From: a virus
Strand: one strand, 5' to 3'
IMG/VR virus record: IMGVR_UViG_3300025168_000233
Span: 1-37,516 of that record
Length of the DNA: 37,516 nucleotides
The position numbers and the translations under genes are program-made. The notes beneath the pieces were generated by a model that saw only the letters and a list, made by a program, of their open reading frames with translations, did no database searches and had not been told where the DNA came from. Below, piece after piece: positions 24,901 to 32,948 of this stretch. Positions within the stretch are counted from its first letter, which is position 1. Each line of letters opens with the position of its first letter.

Positions 24901-25160
24901 GTTCCATCATCAATAACAGTGTCTGTAGTACCACTAGTACCGCTTCCTGATTGACTTTCAGATGGAGGACTAGCAGGAGGACCTACTGGAATCTCCTCTT
25001 GTGTAGGAGGAGCATAATTGCCTCCAGGTTGAGTTTCTCCATTGCCAGGGCCATCTCCACCACCACCGCCTGGATCGCCCATTTCATAAGTATAATCTGA
25101 ATATTCCTCATCACCATAGACATAGTCATTATAGGGATTGTATTTGTAGTCGTCCATCAT
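21969..25160 (-). CDS. Long tail fibre (1063 aa)
   Basis: Residues 1-100 form a Tyr/Gly/Pro-rich linker. Near residues 170-200 stands the tail-fibre signature GIDHGTLGGKSDDDHTQY, common in phage fibres, followed by a very long beta-rich, Ser/Thr/Gly/Asn-rich shaft with repeated SGG, SNS and TIGSG turns, up to a C-terminal globular part with several cysteines (residues about 960-1063) that is probably the receptor-binding tip. No intramolecular chaperone (peptidase S74) motif is visible. The start overlaps the stabilisation protein's stop as ATGA. The fibre is the most likely host-range determinant here, although the LamG and carbohydrate-binding-like proteins upstream may also bind surfaces. 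Confidence 0.85.
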   Translation of the reverse strand: MMDDYKYNPYNDYVYGDEEYSDYTYEMGDPGGGGGDGPGNGETQPGGNYAPPTQEEIPVGPPASPPSESQSGSGTSGTTDTVIDDGTTPADNDGYEGEIRTVMSANGPIMYRKTNGSWVVYYGTSNFAPDGSNINEVIAAALASMGMDVLESSGGDVLDSSGTLPDPLVVTGLTVNGVLTAAGTETGIDHGTLGGKSDDDHTQYAILTGRAGSEQNLRGGVAPGGHLYLESTTDNSKGIVKIQNNSGGVLIGTDTTLAGGLHVASQVGNVSLHMSRDGNDGDHGQIHTGSNGEMVIRATSNSAVPSLTLQTFLNDGTASGAKAGDIVFDNTGGDVRPNDTTPRVNLGVLAKKFKEIHAETLRVETLVSDNVIATIGGRIIVTPSSTLGEGLISEASSTVKLMHNSLGDHYIVLKSGGNAEYIRLGSQSGTSTHSDGIRTMYHYPSSTRNKNGLGSVPTWDAGTSVASYAGSAAGDGMMELYSQSALLLPGSSSGTAPVGPTILGLKRTSATDYYDTVESFAVGNLNNLFGESGADQYGIAAGNYTATGTWMRASNLGFAVKYNSTSTVNKFEVDGNGNTTIGSGTNYIFLASSSNHDMIGTDLVDAGDIVLYGGSANKYIWLDSDAAKVTLRASASNYLELSGTSVKLVSSSASIDLDGVGGQITASGIISGASLQTGASGPRVVISDNSIANSASIGGLCSFIEISPHGSGGALGGNDTDLIHVGIYQNGGGSIMRLGGNTVAAGKFRGRIWHSANQYTSVTTGDNNVNSNVAYTRWQTEVYDGANSILYQQIVTQASPKGIFTSINKASVDNFYIGNEMTTPHFAVDATDDEYGSAIDRSYIATGGYLKVGQSIQGNSGKLLIIPASDNDANLYTAELNSVLSSYGDDSESSVITGVASHHWNNNVTNIISDRATIFTSRACSRESTGVTTTAGGKNVFGYASGCRTNAGRHSIHRLNGNVSGWAVGVLSKQTENSRAMLLYIFISDSTVTWSFLDSGSNHNAASSGDGFCSETVTMTAVPSTYLNASKLRVAWSNTGDPQKLVYWHQICGSVGMVCSYDA

Positions 25161-27799
25161 TTAACTCTTTTACCCCTATATACTACACTCATATCATTAA
25201 TTTCAAAATCTGCAGGTACAGTATTTAAGCTGGCTACATATAATTTTCCACCACTACCACCACCTACATCTACCACATCACCTTCTGCATAGCCTACTCC
25301 ACCATTGCCAATGGCAGAAACCCCAGTCAGGGCATTACCACCACTTACAGTCGTAGTTACTGATAATCCCTCACCGCTACCCCCACTAGGACTAACAGTG
25401 GTGGCACTGTAGCCTGAACCGCCAGTATGAACTGCCATTGTAGCTACAGATCGTATAGCAGATATTTTAATTTGTACAGAGTATATATTATTAGCTTCTG
25501 ATGAAGTAAATGGTCTTAACTCAGCCAATGTCCATACAGATTTAGACCCATCCAATTCAGCATAAGTCACTGAATTAGTAGTATATCCAGTTGCCATATC
25601 TTCACTTCTGCCTACTCCAAATTGCTTCCAATCTTTACTCCCATTGACCGCATATTGCACAATAACATTAGTATCTGCAGTTGTGCATTTATACGTTATA
25701 TATAACTTGTATACTTTTTTCTTTACTGAAGGTTCTTCAAAGTCTATATCTTTAGTCACTACATTAAAATAAGAGGAGGGCTGAGGGGTTTTATCCCATT
25801 TATACATTTTACTACCAGCAGCTGATATATGTGTATTGCTACCTGTTTTAATACTATTATAGACAACAATATTTCCATTAAAATCAGTAATCATATTTGA
25901 AAGATAGCTATCAGGAATATAGGATACATTTAAACCATCCTTTTTATATATAAACGCCTTCAACTTTAGGTCAAATATATATATGTCTTTATCTACATCC
26001 TCGTCACTACCTCTTGAGATAATGGCCTTTGCATCATTAGCATCATATGCTATTGAGGGTATGTTATCTAAATCAAAGAATGCGTTCCATACACTAGTAC
26101 TTATCTTGCCATCAATTAAATTTGTAATACTCTGGCCATTATAAAGCATTATACCCTTTTCACATACCCATGCAACACCTGATGCAGTTGTACAAACTTG
26201 TGAAGGGTGAGTAATACCTAAGTGCTTATGCGTACTTTCTAATGCTTCTGCAGCTCCTGTAATATTTATAACATATAAAGTATTTTGTTTGAATTGTAAT
26301 AATTTTCCCATAAAATAAGCTAGATGAGTAATCTCTTCACCATCATTATTTGCTAACTCTACCATTTCACTAGCTGGAAATATATCAGGAGATACCTTAC
26401 CATTCACTCTCTTACTTTTAAGCATTCTATCAGGATAAACTGTCTCAGAAGCACCAGCATCATCTGCATGCATAACATTGCCTATATACATTCTGCCTCT
26501 TGCTTCTACTGCACATTTATACCTGGCATGAACAGCCTCATTAACACGTCTCCCCGTTCTAGTTCTAAAGGTTTCAACGCTAGGAGGACTAGCCCAAGTA
26601 TCAGTATTAGCATAAAAGTCATCTGAAGACCCTGTCCAATCACCCCATCCATCATCTTGAGGACGCTTGCCACCTTTTCCATTCTCAAATTCAAATACTC
26701 CAGCTAAAAACCAATTGTTAGATTGAGCACTTGATGCAGAACTCCCTTTAACATATAAGTTTACACCTTTTAATCTTGGGTTCATACATTTAGCCGAAGC
26801 TCCACTTCCTGTCTCTGGCGAAAAGTAGGCTCTAAAGCTAACATTGTGGGCCGCTTGAATGCCGATAGTAGTAGATGAAATTTTTAAAGGAGACTCCTGT
26901 CCATCATCATAAACATAAGATATACCAGCTTGCCAATTAACACCAGTCACTGCATTGTTCCACCCAAAAGCATTTGCATTTGCACTCTCTACGAACCAAA
27001 TATTAACATCAGCAGTACTAGTTTGAGTATTGCTAGGGGCACTTCCGCCAGCTGTCCATAGCTGGACAGTTAAATCAGTTGTTTCTGCAGTAGCCCTAGC
27101 ATGCATTCCAGTCTTCTCTGGATTATTAGATATCTCTTGGTTACAGGTAAACCAACCATTAAATGAATTGCCAGCAGTACCATCATCAAAATGTGTTCTC
27201 TTGATATATTGGAGAACTTTAGAATCGCCTCCAGTTAAATCAAAATTAGATTCACATGCTCGTATACCACCATTTAGATTGTATATTAAGGGTTTTGAAA
27301 GTTCACTTGCACTAGCAGTGTCATGACTGATATCTATACCAGTTAAATGCCAGAGATCTGCATTATGATCATATAAAGCCACTGTATTCTGTGCCCCTGA
27401 GCCAGTATAAGAATTGCCTAGAAGGGTTATTTGGTTAGCTACCTGAGCAATAGTCTCAGAACTTACAACCTGATCATCTATTTCATGTGCATCCCTATAG
27501 TCGTCTACTGCTGCCAATACCTGTACATCGCTAGTTGTCTGATACAATCCATGGCCAGGGTGAACAAAGCCCAATAATTGCTTATCAGAGCTCATTGCAC
27601 TATTATCTGCAGTATAATCAGCAGCATAGCCCGTAGACCCACCGTTAGCTACTATACCACCGGATAGGCGTATTCGTCCTGGGTCATCTATATTGACAGA
27701 ATCTAATTCAGCAAATTGATTAGGTCCTATATCCCTAGGATCTTGTAGCTCGTTCAGGCCCCCTGCGAAGTCCTTTATCTTTATCGTCTGCTTTGGCAA
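25157..27799 (-). CDS. Stabilisation/tail tubular protein B-like, TTG start (880 aa)
   Basis: The N-terminus, KIKDFAGGLNELQDPRDIG then a FAELDSVNID segment, is the usual opening of phage stabilisation proteins (P22 gp10, T7 gp12 class), which form the tail nozzle ring. Residues 450-690 carry propeller-like strands with SIAYDANDAKAII and YIFDLKLKAFIY, also typical. No ATG exists before about residue 68, so TTG at 27799 is the start; the nearest GGA is ten bases upstream, and coupling to the overlapping 53-residue gene probably drives initiation. Near residues 787-858 a glycine-rich segment (GGSGY, GGSGEG, GNGGVGYAEGD) interrupts the C-terminal sandwich, which resumes with FEINDMSVVYRG; it looks like an inserted repeat module. 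Confidence 0.8.
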   Translation of the reverse strand: MPKQTIKIKDFAGGLNELQDPRDIGPNQFAELDSVNIDDPGRIRLSGGIVANGGSTGYAADYTADNSAMSSDKQLLGFVHPGHGLYQTTSDVQVLAAVDDYRDAHEIDDQVVSSETIAQVANQITLLGNSYTGSGAQNTVALYDHNADLWHLTGIDISHDTASASELSKPLIYNLNGGIRACESNFDLTGGDSKVLQYIKRTHFDDGTAGNSFNGWFTCNQEISNNPEKTGMHARATAETTDLTVQLWTAGGSAPSNTQTSTADVNIWFVESANANAFGWNNAVTGVNWQAGISYVYDDGQESPLKISSTTIGIQAAHNVSFRAYFSPETGSGASAKCMNPRLKGVNLYVKGSSASSAQSNNWFLAGVFEFENGKGGKRPQDDGWGDWTGSSDDFYANTDTWASPPSVETFRTRTGRRVNEAVHARYKCAVEARGRMYIGNVMHADDAGASETVYPDRMLKSKRVNGKVSPDIFPASEMVELANNDGEEITHLAYFMGKLLQFKQNTLYVINITGAAEALESTHKHLGITHPSQVCTTASGVAWVCEKGIMLYNGQSITNLIDGKISTSVWNAFFDLDNIPSIAYDANDAKAIISRGSDEDVDKDIYIFDLKLKAFIYKKDGLNVSYIPDSYLSNMITDFNGNIVVYNSIKTGSNTHISAAGSKMYKWDKTPQPSSYFNVVTKDIDFEEPSVKKKVYKLYITYKCTTADTNVIVQYAVNGSKDWKQFGVGRSEDMATGYTTNSVTYAELDGSKSVWTLAELRPFTSSEANNIYSVQIKISAIRSVATMAVHTGGSGYSATTVSPSGGSGEGLSVTTTVSGGNALTGVSAIGNGGVGYAEGDVVDVGGGSGGKLYVASLNTVPADFEINDMSVVYRGKRVK

Positions 27800-27896
27800 T
27801 TTTATGTTTTCCTTTTTTCTTTAGGTATGAGTATAACAAATCATTATCATCATCATATTCTTCCCAGTCCCTAGGATTTAATGCTTTTTTACCCAT
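27735..27896 (-). CDS. Small charged protein overlapping the stabilisation gene start (53 aa)
   Basis: The ATG at 27896 overlaps the previous stop in TAATG and the frame runs to TAG at 27735, entering the stabilisation gene by 65 bases. The product starts MGKKALNPRDWEEYDDDNDL and becomes strongly basic (KKKGKHKIAKADDKDKG), a switch from acidic to basic that resembles small phage linker proteins. No family recognised. Its use as a coupling gene would explain how the TTG-started stabilisation gene, lacking a good ribosome site, is translated. No strong ribosome site of its own; coupling is assumed. Confidence 0.5.
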   Translation of the reverse strand: MGKKALNPRDWEEYDDDNDLLYSYLKKKGKHKIAKADDKDKGLRRGPERATRS

Positions 27897-28093
27897 TAAA
27901 ATTTCTTCATAATGGCTGCCTTAAGGATACCTTCAATAGTATCATATACAGCATTTAATGCTTTTTCTTCAGTGGCTTCTGATATAAATGGAATATCAAT
28001 ATTCTTATTCAAAGCAGTTACAATTTCTTTTTGTAAGTCTTCTCCAAATAACTCATTTACTAAATCCTCTTTAACTCCATCAAACATTCCCAT
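27896..28093 (-). CDS. Small helical protein, unknown (65 aa)
   Basis: No family recognised. The sequence MGMFDGVKEDLVNELFGEDLQ continues into amphipathic helices to a lysine-rich end (LKAAIMKKF). It follows the holin-like gene almost directly, with a GGAG site in the 3' end of that gene, and its stop overlaps the 53-residue gene as TAATG. Possibly a structural accessory; no evidence for a specific role. Confidence 0.65.
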   Translation of the reverse strand: MGMFDGVKEDLVNELFGEDLQKEIVTALNKNIDIPFISEATEEKALNAVYDTIEGILKAAIMKKF

Positions 28094-28094
28094 G

Positions 28095-28355
28095 TTACTT
28101 CTCCTTCTTTATTAGTTTGGTTATTATATCTACAAGAGCCTTGTAGGACTTTTCTATTCCTTTTTGCTCTATTTGAATTTTCTTTTGCTGATTAATCAAC
28201 TGAATGATAATGCCTTCCAATCTCTTGAAACTTTCTTCTAATTCCTCCATCAGTGTATCCTGGATGAATTTGTTCTGTTTCCAAATAAAATATGCAAGCC
28301 CTATTGCTGCTACTATCGGAAATCCATATTGGTCCAAGATTGCTATAAAGTCCAT
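28095..28355 (-). CDS. Single-TM coiled-coil protein, BhlA/holin-like (86 aa)
   Basis: Residues 5-27 form one hydrophobic segment (YGFPIVAAIGLAYFIW), followed by a long charged helix with regular leucine/isoleucine spacing (EELEESFKRLEGIIIQLINQ) and a lysine-rich end. This short-TM plus cytoplasmic coiled-coil plan is that of BhlA/UviB-type holin-like phage proteins. It overlaps the phosphoesterase stop in TAATG. No endolysin was recognised in the window, so a lysis role cannot be confirmed by context; it could also be a membrane anchor for virion assembly. Confidence 0.55.
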   Translation of the reverse strand: MDFIAILDQYGFPIVAAIGLAYFIWKQNKFIQDTLMEELEESFKRLEGIIIQLINQQKKIQIEQKGIEKSYKALVDIITKLIKKEK

Positions 28356-29137
28356 TAATTACCATCCAGTACTTCTCCCCATAGTGTTGTTTTGCCATTG
28401 ATAATTTCAACTACTTCAACCTTAAAGTCGCCATTATCAAAGAAGTCAATTATTGCAAAAGCATGATTCCAATTAGTGAGTCTTCCACTTAGCCAATCTT
28501 CATCCTCTTCTATGTCTTTCAAACAGCCTAAACTCCACGCACTTATAGTCCCTCCTGCATGAGTTTTGGTATGCCTTTGCAGATCATGAGTATGTCCGTA
28601 CATTATATTTTCACTATAAACATCTAAATGCTTATAAGAATGATACTTTGAAACAAACTTCCCATGCGTAAAGTTTAACTTACCTATCTTTAAAGTTTTC
28701 TTTCTATTGTAAGGATGAAACTGATAACCTCTATCGTTTAAGTTAAGAGCGTTTTCTGTAACGTAATGATTTAAGTATGGATATCTATGGACAAATTTAT
28801 CCAACCATACCTCATGATTACCTTGTACAAAATGCCTTTCCTTACACCTAGTTTTATTTAAAGATGCATCTATCTGGTCCATACCTTTATTTACTTGCCT
28901 AATTTCTTCATCAAGCAATGGGATTAAATCTTCCATAGGTTTAGCAGATCTACCTTTCCAGTAATGAGTGCTAAAATATTGCCACTCACCTGTGTCTCCT
29001 AAATCAATGTAAATATCCGGCTTTACTATTTCGATAGCTTTACATACTACCTTTATAGCCTTTTTATCCTCTAAGGGGAAGTGCTTATCTGGGGTCACTA
29101 TTGCCCTCTTAACGGCACTTTTATTCCTTTTAGGCAT
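28355..29137 (-). CDS. Calcineurin-like metallophosphoesterase (260 aa)
   Basis: All signature blocks of the dimetal phosphoesterase family are present in order: TPDKHFP (Asp17, His19), LGDTGEW (Asp48), QGNHE (Asn107, His108), FTHGK (His158) and YGHTHD (His182, His184). The length is usual for a stand-alone domain. Targets in this family include nucleotides, nucleic acids and proteins; the sequence does not decide which. It lies within the virion gene arm, between a basic 110-residue protein and the holin-like gene, and starts with GAGGAG five bases upstream. Possible roles include end-trimming of host or phage nucleotides, or removal of a host signal nucleotide; both are inference. Confidence 0.9.
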   Translation of the reverse strand: MPKRNKSAVKRAIVTPDKHFPLEDKKAIKVVCKAIEIVKPDIYIDLGDTGEWQYFSTHYWKGRSAKPMEDLIPLLDEEIRQVNKGMDQIDASLNKTRCKERHFVQGNHEVWLDKFVHRYPYLNHYVTENALNLNDRGYQFHPYNRKKTLKIGKLNFTHGKFVSKYHSYKHLDVYSENIMYGHTHDLQRHTKTHAGGTISAWSLGCLKDIEEDEDWLSGRLTNWNHAFAIIDFFDNGDFKVEVVEIINGKTTLWGEVLDGN

Positions 29138-29173
29138 ATTCTCTCCTCAACTTAAAGTTACGATGAATAACTA

Positions 29174-29506
29174 CTATCTATCTGATCGGCCCCTAACTGG
29201 GCTTGCGTGTCCACCCTTTTGTTTTTGCATCTTAGATGGGGTTTTATCTTTTTTGCCTTGAGTCCATCGCGTCATATTAAGATCACCTGATGTAGTCTTT
29301 TTTGGCTGTGCTTGCGTAGCCTTTACACTGGCTTGCTTAGTGATTCCGCCTTTTTTTATTTTACCTGCAGGCTCTGAACCTTTTGCTAGAGTATGTGCTG
29401 CAGATTCTGCCTTAGCTCTAGATAGTGATTCTTTTACCGTACTAGATTTACCACTATATGAAAGCCCCATTGGATTATTTACGTTTACTGGATCTCCTAC
29501 TGCCAT
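29174..29506 (-). CDS. Small basic, disordered protein (110 aa)
   Basis: No family recognised. The protein lacks a hydrophobic core and is rich in Lys, Ser, Thr, Gln and Gly (KKTTSGDLNM, GKKDKTPSKMQKQKGGHASP), ending VRGRSDR; such proteins are usually disordered and may bind DNA or the capsid interior. GGAG lies near the ATG, whose start is otherwise undisputed. It sits between the LamG-type gene and the phosphoesterase gene. Confidence 0.65.
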   Translation of the reverse strand: MAVGDPVNVNNPMGLSYSGKSSTVKESLSRAKAESAAHTLAKGSEPAGKIKKGGITKQASVKATQAQPKKTTSGDLNMTRWTQGKKDKTPSKMQKQKGGHASPVRGRSDR

Positions 29507-29521
29507 TTCCTTCTCCTTTTG

Positions 29522-30826
29522 TTAGTATGTGTTTTCAAATATTGCACCATTAAACCACTTATGGTCTAAGTAGTGTCCTATTGCATTTACCATTTCTTCG
29601 TTTAAGCCATAGTCAGCAAACTCACTAACAGATAGCCGGTTTTTAAAAATAAGTATTTCGTGTATATTCCCTTCAAGGAAATTGGTGGGGGTAGATGTAG
29701 GCCAATTAATCTCACATCCTAATGTGTCACCAGCTGTAGCGCTCCATGCATTGCCATAATTATAGCTTGATACTGCTTCACTTGGGCCATTAGAGTCTAT
29801 CCATACATAGTCTGCCCATGTTGCCAGCTGAGTATCATATCCTACTGAATTAATAATAATCGTCCCCTGGTCTGCTATATCCACTGTAGCTTCAGTTATC
29901 CCTGAAGCAATAAGCCCACCAATGGTTCTTTTATAATATGCTGAACTTCCTGATGGATTAACAATTTCAAACCTATTCTGGCAATATGTAGTTCCTGAAT
30001 CATCATATGCTCTATCAAGTATCGTTCCCGTAAGACCTGTGCCCCCACTAACCACCATCGCTATAGTATAATAATCTGCCTGTGGAGTCGTGTACTCAGA
30101 AAAAGCATTTGCTGGGCCCACTCCAGTATTCGAACTCATGTATTTACCGCTAGTAAATTGTATTGCATCAGCGAATTGGCTACCCCCTTGCGTTCTTAAA
30201 TCAATCTGCACCTTTTCTGGCTGCTTAAGTGAGGTCACCTGACGAAAGGAGTGAGTGGCATCTAATTTGTTATCCCAGCGAGATACATTTCCTGAAAGAG
30301 CTAACATTGTACTAGAATCAGATGCATCTAGCCAATAAACTAATCCGCTTTCAAAACCTCCCATTTGAGCACTGCCTGCAAGTGCAGTAAAGTCTGTAGA
30401 GATATTAATGTGATTTTTTATCTCTAAGTCTGCCCCATAAATATTAGCTGAGCCATCAAGTATCTTTACCTCACTAAAGTTACCAACTATCTCCTGACCT
30501 TTAGTCATAACAATATAGTCTCCGCCATCAGAGTCCCAAATAGAAGCTGACTCAAAATCTCCCTCGGTAACAGTAGTAGTAGAATTGCCCCCAGAAAAAC
30601 CTGGTGCTCCTGAAGCAGGTTTATTGTCAGTAAAGTATTCCGATCCATCTCTTGTTAAGTCGTGCCCGACAGTATTACTCTTCATTTTAACAAGCAAGTA
30701 ATCATAATTAGAGACGACCTTATATATAGTCCCACTGCATACCTGAAACCCTCTTAAAACCTTACGGTCAAGTTGGTTTAAATCAATATTTGCGGATTCA
30801 GATGCTATTAATGTATGAAGATCCAT
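29522..30826 (-). CDS. LamG/concanavalin-like lectin-domain virion protein (434 aa)
   Basis: Residues 161-420 follow the LamG-type jelly-roll pattern: GLVYWLDASDSST, then VSRWDNK, then QPEKVQIDLRTQGG and IQFTSGKYM, ending FLEGNIHEILIFKNRLS, the standard closing strand of these domains. Residues 1-160 are a beta-rich neck. Such domains in phage virions commonly bind polysaccharide and decorate the head or tail. The gene is preceded by a 130-residue surface-type gene with only three bases between. No catalytic residues expected or seen. Confidence 0.8.
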   Translation of the reverse strand: MDLHTLIASESANIDLNQLDRKVLRGFQVCSGTIYKVVSNYDYLLVKMKSNTVGHDLTRDGSEYFTDNKPASGAPGFSGGNSTTTVTEGDFESASIWDSDGGDYIVMTKGQEIVGNFSEVKILDGSANIYGADLEIKNHINISTDFTALAGSAQMGGFESGLVYWLDASDSSTMLALSGNVSRWDNKLDATHSFRQVTSLKQPEKVQIDLRTQGGSQFADAIQFTSGKYMSSNTGVGPANAFSEYTTPQADYYTIAMVVSGGTGLTGTILDRAYDDSGTTYCQNRFEIVNPSGSSAYYKRTIGGLIASGITEATVDIADQGTIIINSVGYDTQLATWADYVWIDSNGPSEAVSSYNYGNAWSATAGDTLGCEINWPTSTPTNFLEGNIHEILIFKNRLSVSEFADYGLNEEMVNAIGHYLDHKWFNGAIFENTY

Positions 30827-30829
30827 TTA

Positions 30830-31222
30830 TTATCCTAAATAAGCACACACAATTGTGCTTGAGCCAGTCCACACTTCATTAAATGACCCAAAGTATTGAT
30901 CTGCTAATCCTACAGTAATATCAGTGCTTGTGAAGGTCCCGCTAGTAGGGGCAGCTCCAGTAGTAGTGAATGCATCTCCTCTAATTGTATTGCATGATAT
31001 TGTCCCTGCATCTAATACCTTTATCACAGGAAACTGATTGCATTTTATACTCAGATCACCTAGGGCAACCGCAGCAGAACTACCATTATGATTTGATATA
31101 TATGGCACTCCTCCCACCAGATATAACTTTTTGCTTGCAGGAATAATAACAAATCCTGTTTGCCCCATTAATATATTACTAGTTTCCTCACTAGTATATT
31201 GCCTTATTCCTTTATGCGCCAT
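30830..31222 (-). CDS. Small virion protein with MAxKG N-terminal docking-like motif (130 aa)
   Basis: No named family. The N-terminus MAHKGIRQYTSEETSNI aligns loosely with that of the 120-residue protein at 32949-33311 (MANKGRHEFSIQEAVNM), and the remainder is beta-rich and Ser/Thr/Gly-rich, as expected for a small capsid or tail decoration. It overlaps the coiled-coil gene by 11 bases, so the two are coupled. Structural role inferred from composition, N-terminal similarity and place. Confidence 0.6.
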   Translation of the reverse strand: MAHKGIRQYTSEETSNILMGQTGFVIIPASKKLYLVGGVPYISNHNGSSAAVALGDLSIKCNQFPVIKVLDAGTISCNTIRGDAFTTTGAAPTSGTFTSTDITVGLADQYFGSFNEVWTGSSTIVCAYLG

Positions 31223-32189
31223 TTAATACCTCCGATAATTGATCGCTTCCTATAATATGAAATGCCTCTGTTAGAGCATTAATATCGCTAGTTAATTGTA
31301 ATTTAGTTACCTCAGACAACACATCAGTCTTCCATGATTTAAAGTTTTTATGTATCTCACCAGCAGAACTGTTCGCCTCTTCTATTATCTTACTCGCTTT
31401 AAACTCAGCTCTTTTAATATCATTCTCTTTTTCTATCATTTGCTCACCTAATTGACCATACTCATCTGTCCTCTGTTTGATAAGATGATTAAGACCCTCT
31501 ACCTGTGCATTTGTACGCTCTGTAGTAGCCTCTAGTTGTTCAGACTTAAGTTTACATTCTTTTTCCAAGGCCTTATGCTTTGTTGTTGCTTGCTTAAGAT
31601 TAGCTTCAATCTTCTTAGTTTCAATAGACATAGTTTTTATCGCTTCTCTATGCTCTTCTTTCTGTATAGCCAGGGCTGAATATAATACACTTGCATTCTC
31701 TTTACCTACCTCTATATCCTTAAGAAGCTTAGATAATATTACATTAGAATCCCTTACTTGTTTCTTGATTCCCTTATTTGCTTCTATTAAATCTAGAATC
31801 TCATTTTTTCTAGTAATCTTCTTGGTTAGCTCCACATCAAGAATATCAATATCAGCAATTAATCTAGCCTCATTGCTTGCAAGAGATTTAGTATTCCCCT
31901 TTAAGGTTGTAGCTGTCTTCTTTAATGAAGTTATCTCCCCTTTCATCTCATCCAAACTATCTGTTAGGGATAAGGTTTGAGTGTATAGACCAGAGATGTG
32001 GTCCTCTTCTTTCCTACAGCTCTTAACAATCTCAGAAATAGCCTTTTTACCATCTTTTATATCAGTTTTTTTGGACTTTATATCAGCATCTAAAAGTTCA
32101 CACTCTTTCATAAGAATCATATTCTTAGTCAATATAGCTTGATCTAGATCTTTTTTCCTAACTATTAATTTTTTCTTTTGTCCAAACAT
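31212..32189 (-). CDS. Long coiled-coil protein (325 aa)
   Basis: Residues 10-285 are almost continuous heptad-like helix, strongly charged and with no Pro (LKKTATTLKGNTKSLASNEA, IEANLKQATTKHKALEKECK), ending in a short non-coiled segment (SDINALTEAFHIIGSDQ). Lys, Glu, Asp, Ile and Leu dominate. It is not long enough for a siphophage tape measure, and the rest of the window lacks other long-tail genes. A rod-like spacer, scaffold or internal assembly factor is likely. It lies within the cluster of small decoration proteins. Family not recognised. Confidence 0.65.
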   Translation of the reverse strand: MFGQKKKLIVRKKDLDQAILTKNMILMKECELLDADIKSKKTDIKDGKKAISEIVKSCRKEEDHISGLYTQTLSLTDSLDEMKGEITSLKKTATTLKGNTKSLASNEARLIADIDILDVELTKKITRKNEILDLIEANKGIKKQVRDSNVILSKLLKDIEVGKENASVLYSALAIQKEEHREAIKTMSIETKKIEANLKQATTKHKALEKECKLKSEQLEATTERTNAQVEGLNHLIKQRTDEYGQLGEQMIEKENDIKRAEFKASKIIEEANSSAGEIHKNFKSWKTDVLSEVTKLQLTSDINALTEAFHIIGSDQLSEVLNGA

Positions 32190-32197
32190 AATATTCC

Positions 32198-32941
32198 TTA
32201 GTGATATGAATGCAAGTCAAACGTATCTACGGAAGAGTCATTATCATACCCATGAGATCCGTAATGCATTGTTAAATCAAGTTGAGTTATTAACATACCC
32301 TCAATAACAAAAGGTAAATCCGATACTTCTATAGCGATCCTTTTATTGGCACTATATTCCCCATTTAACATTATTTCTATAACATCATCGTCTTCATATC
32401 CTATAGCTCCAACGCCTTCCCACCCTGCTATCTTATCTAAACTTATCTTTTTAGCTGGGTTTGCACTAGTAATATATGTCGCTACATGATCAGATGGGGC
32501 TTCCTTTACGCTTACATTATCTATTGAAAGCCTCCCACCTGAAACAGAGGTAAATTTAAGCTTAGTAGTAATAGCTATAAATGTCGCGGTATGAGTGCCT
32601 GTACTAGAAAACGAAATGACCTCTGGCTTCATCCCCTCTATACGGATGCTTCCTGACACAAAGCTCACTATGTCAAATGTAATCGTATACTCGTTTCCTA
32701 TAGACATTACTGATGCAGATGACGACTCTATATCTCTACCAGAAACAGGCCCCCCAGGATCAACATAATTTGCTTGGTTCCCACTGCCAGGATTAGAAAT
32801 GGTCCAACCAGTATCTAAAGTCCAATCTGAAGCATCATCAAAACTTCCTATATCTGGGGAGTCCAGGAAAACAAAGCTTTCATAGTTAATCTCTTTATAT
32901 ACCTTACTATTAAGGGCCTCATTTATAGAAAGATTATGCAT
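32198..32941 (-). CDS. Virion surface protein with inserted carbohydrate-binding-like domain (247 aa)
   Basis: Residues 1-23 and 150-247 form one domain that is paralogous to the 120-residue neighbour: LSINEALNSK/NYESF matches FSIQEAVNM/NYEEI, YITSANPAKK matches YITASDPAKK, and SDLPFVIEGMLITQLDLT matches TDLPFTLAGVMVTSLTIT. Residues 24-149 are an extra jelly-roll of the CBM4_9-like kind: DWTLDTGWTISNPG, YTITFDIVSFVSGSI, STGTHTATF and a closing RLSIDNVSVKEA. This closing 'DNVSV' strand is typical of phage carbohydrate-binding-like modules. It therefore appears to be a decoration protein into which a binding domain was inserted. Confidence 0.7.
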   Translation of the reverse strand: MHNLSINEALNSKVYKEINYESFVFLDSPDIGSFDDASDWTLDTGWTISNPGSGNQANYVDPGGPVSGRDIESSSASVMSIGNEYTITFDIVSFVSGSIRIEGMKPEVISFSSTGTHTATFIAITTKLKFTSVSGGRLSIDNVSVKEAPSDHVATYITSANPAKKISLDKIAGWEGVGAIGYEDDDVIEIMLNGEYSANKRIAIEVSDLPFVIEGMLITQLDLTMHYGSHGYDNDSSVDTFDLHSYH

Positions 32942-32948
32942 TTATACC

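Noticed and set aside
31212-32189. Coiled-coil protein as a tape measure
   Set aside because: Too short, lacks hydrophobic segments, and the surrounding genes are those of a short-tailed phage.
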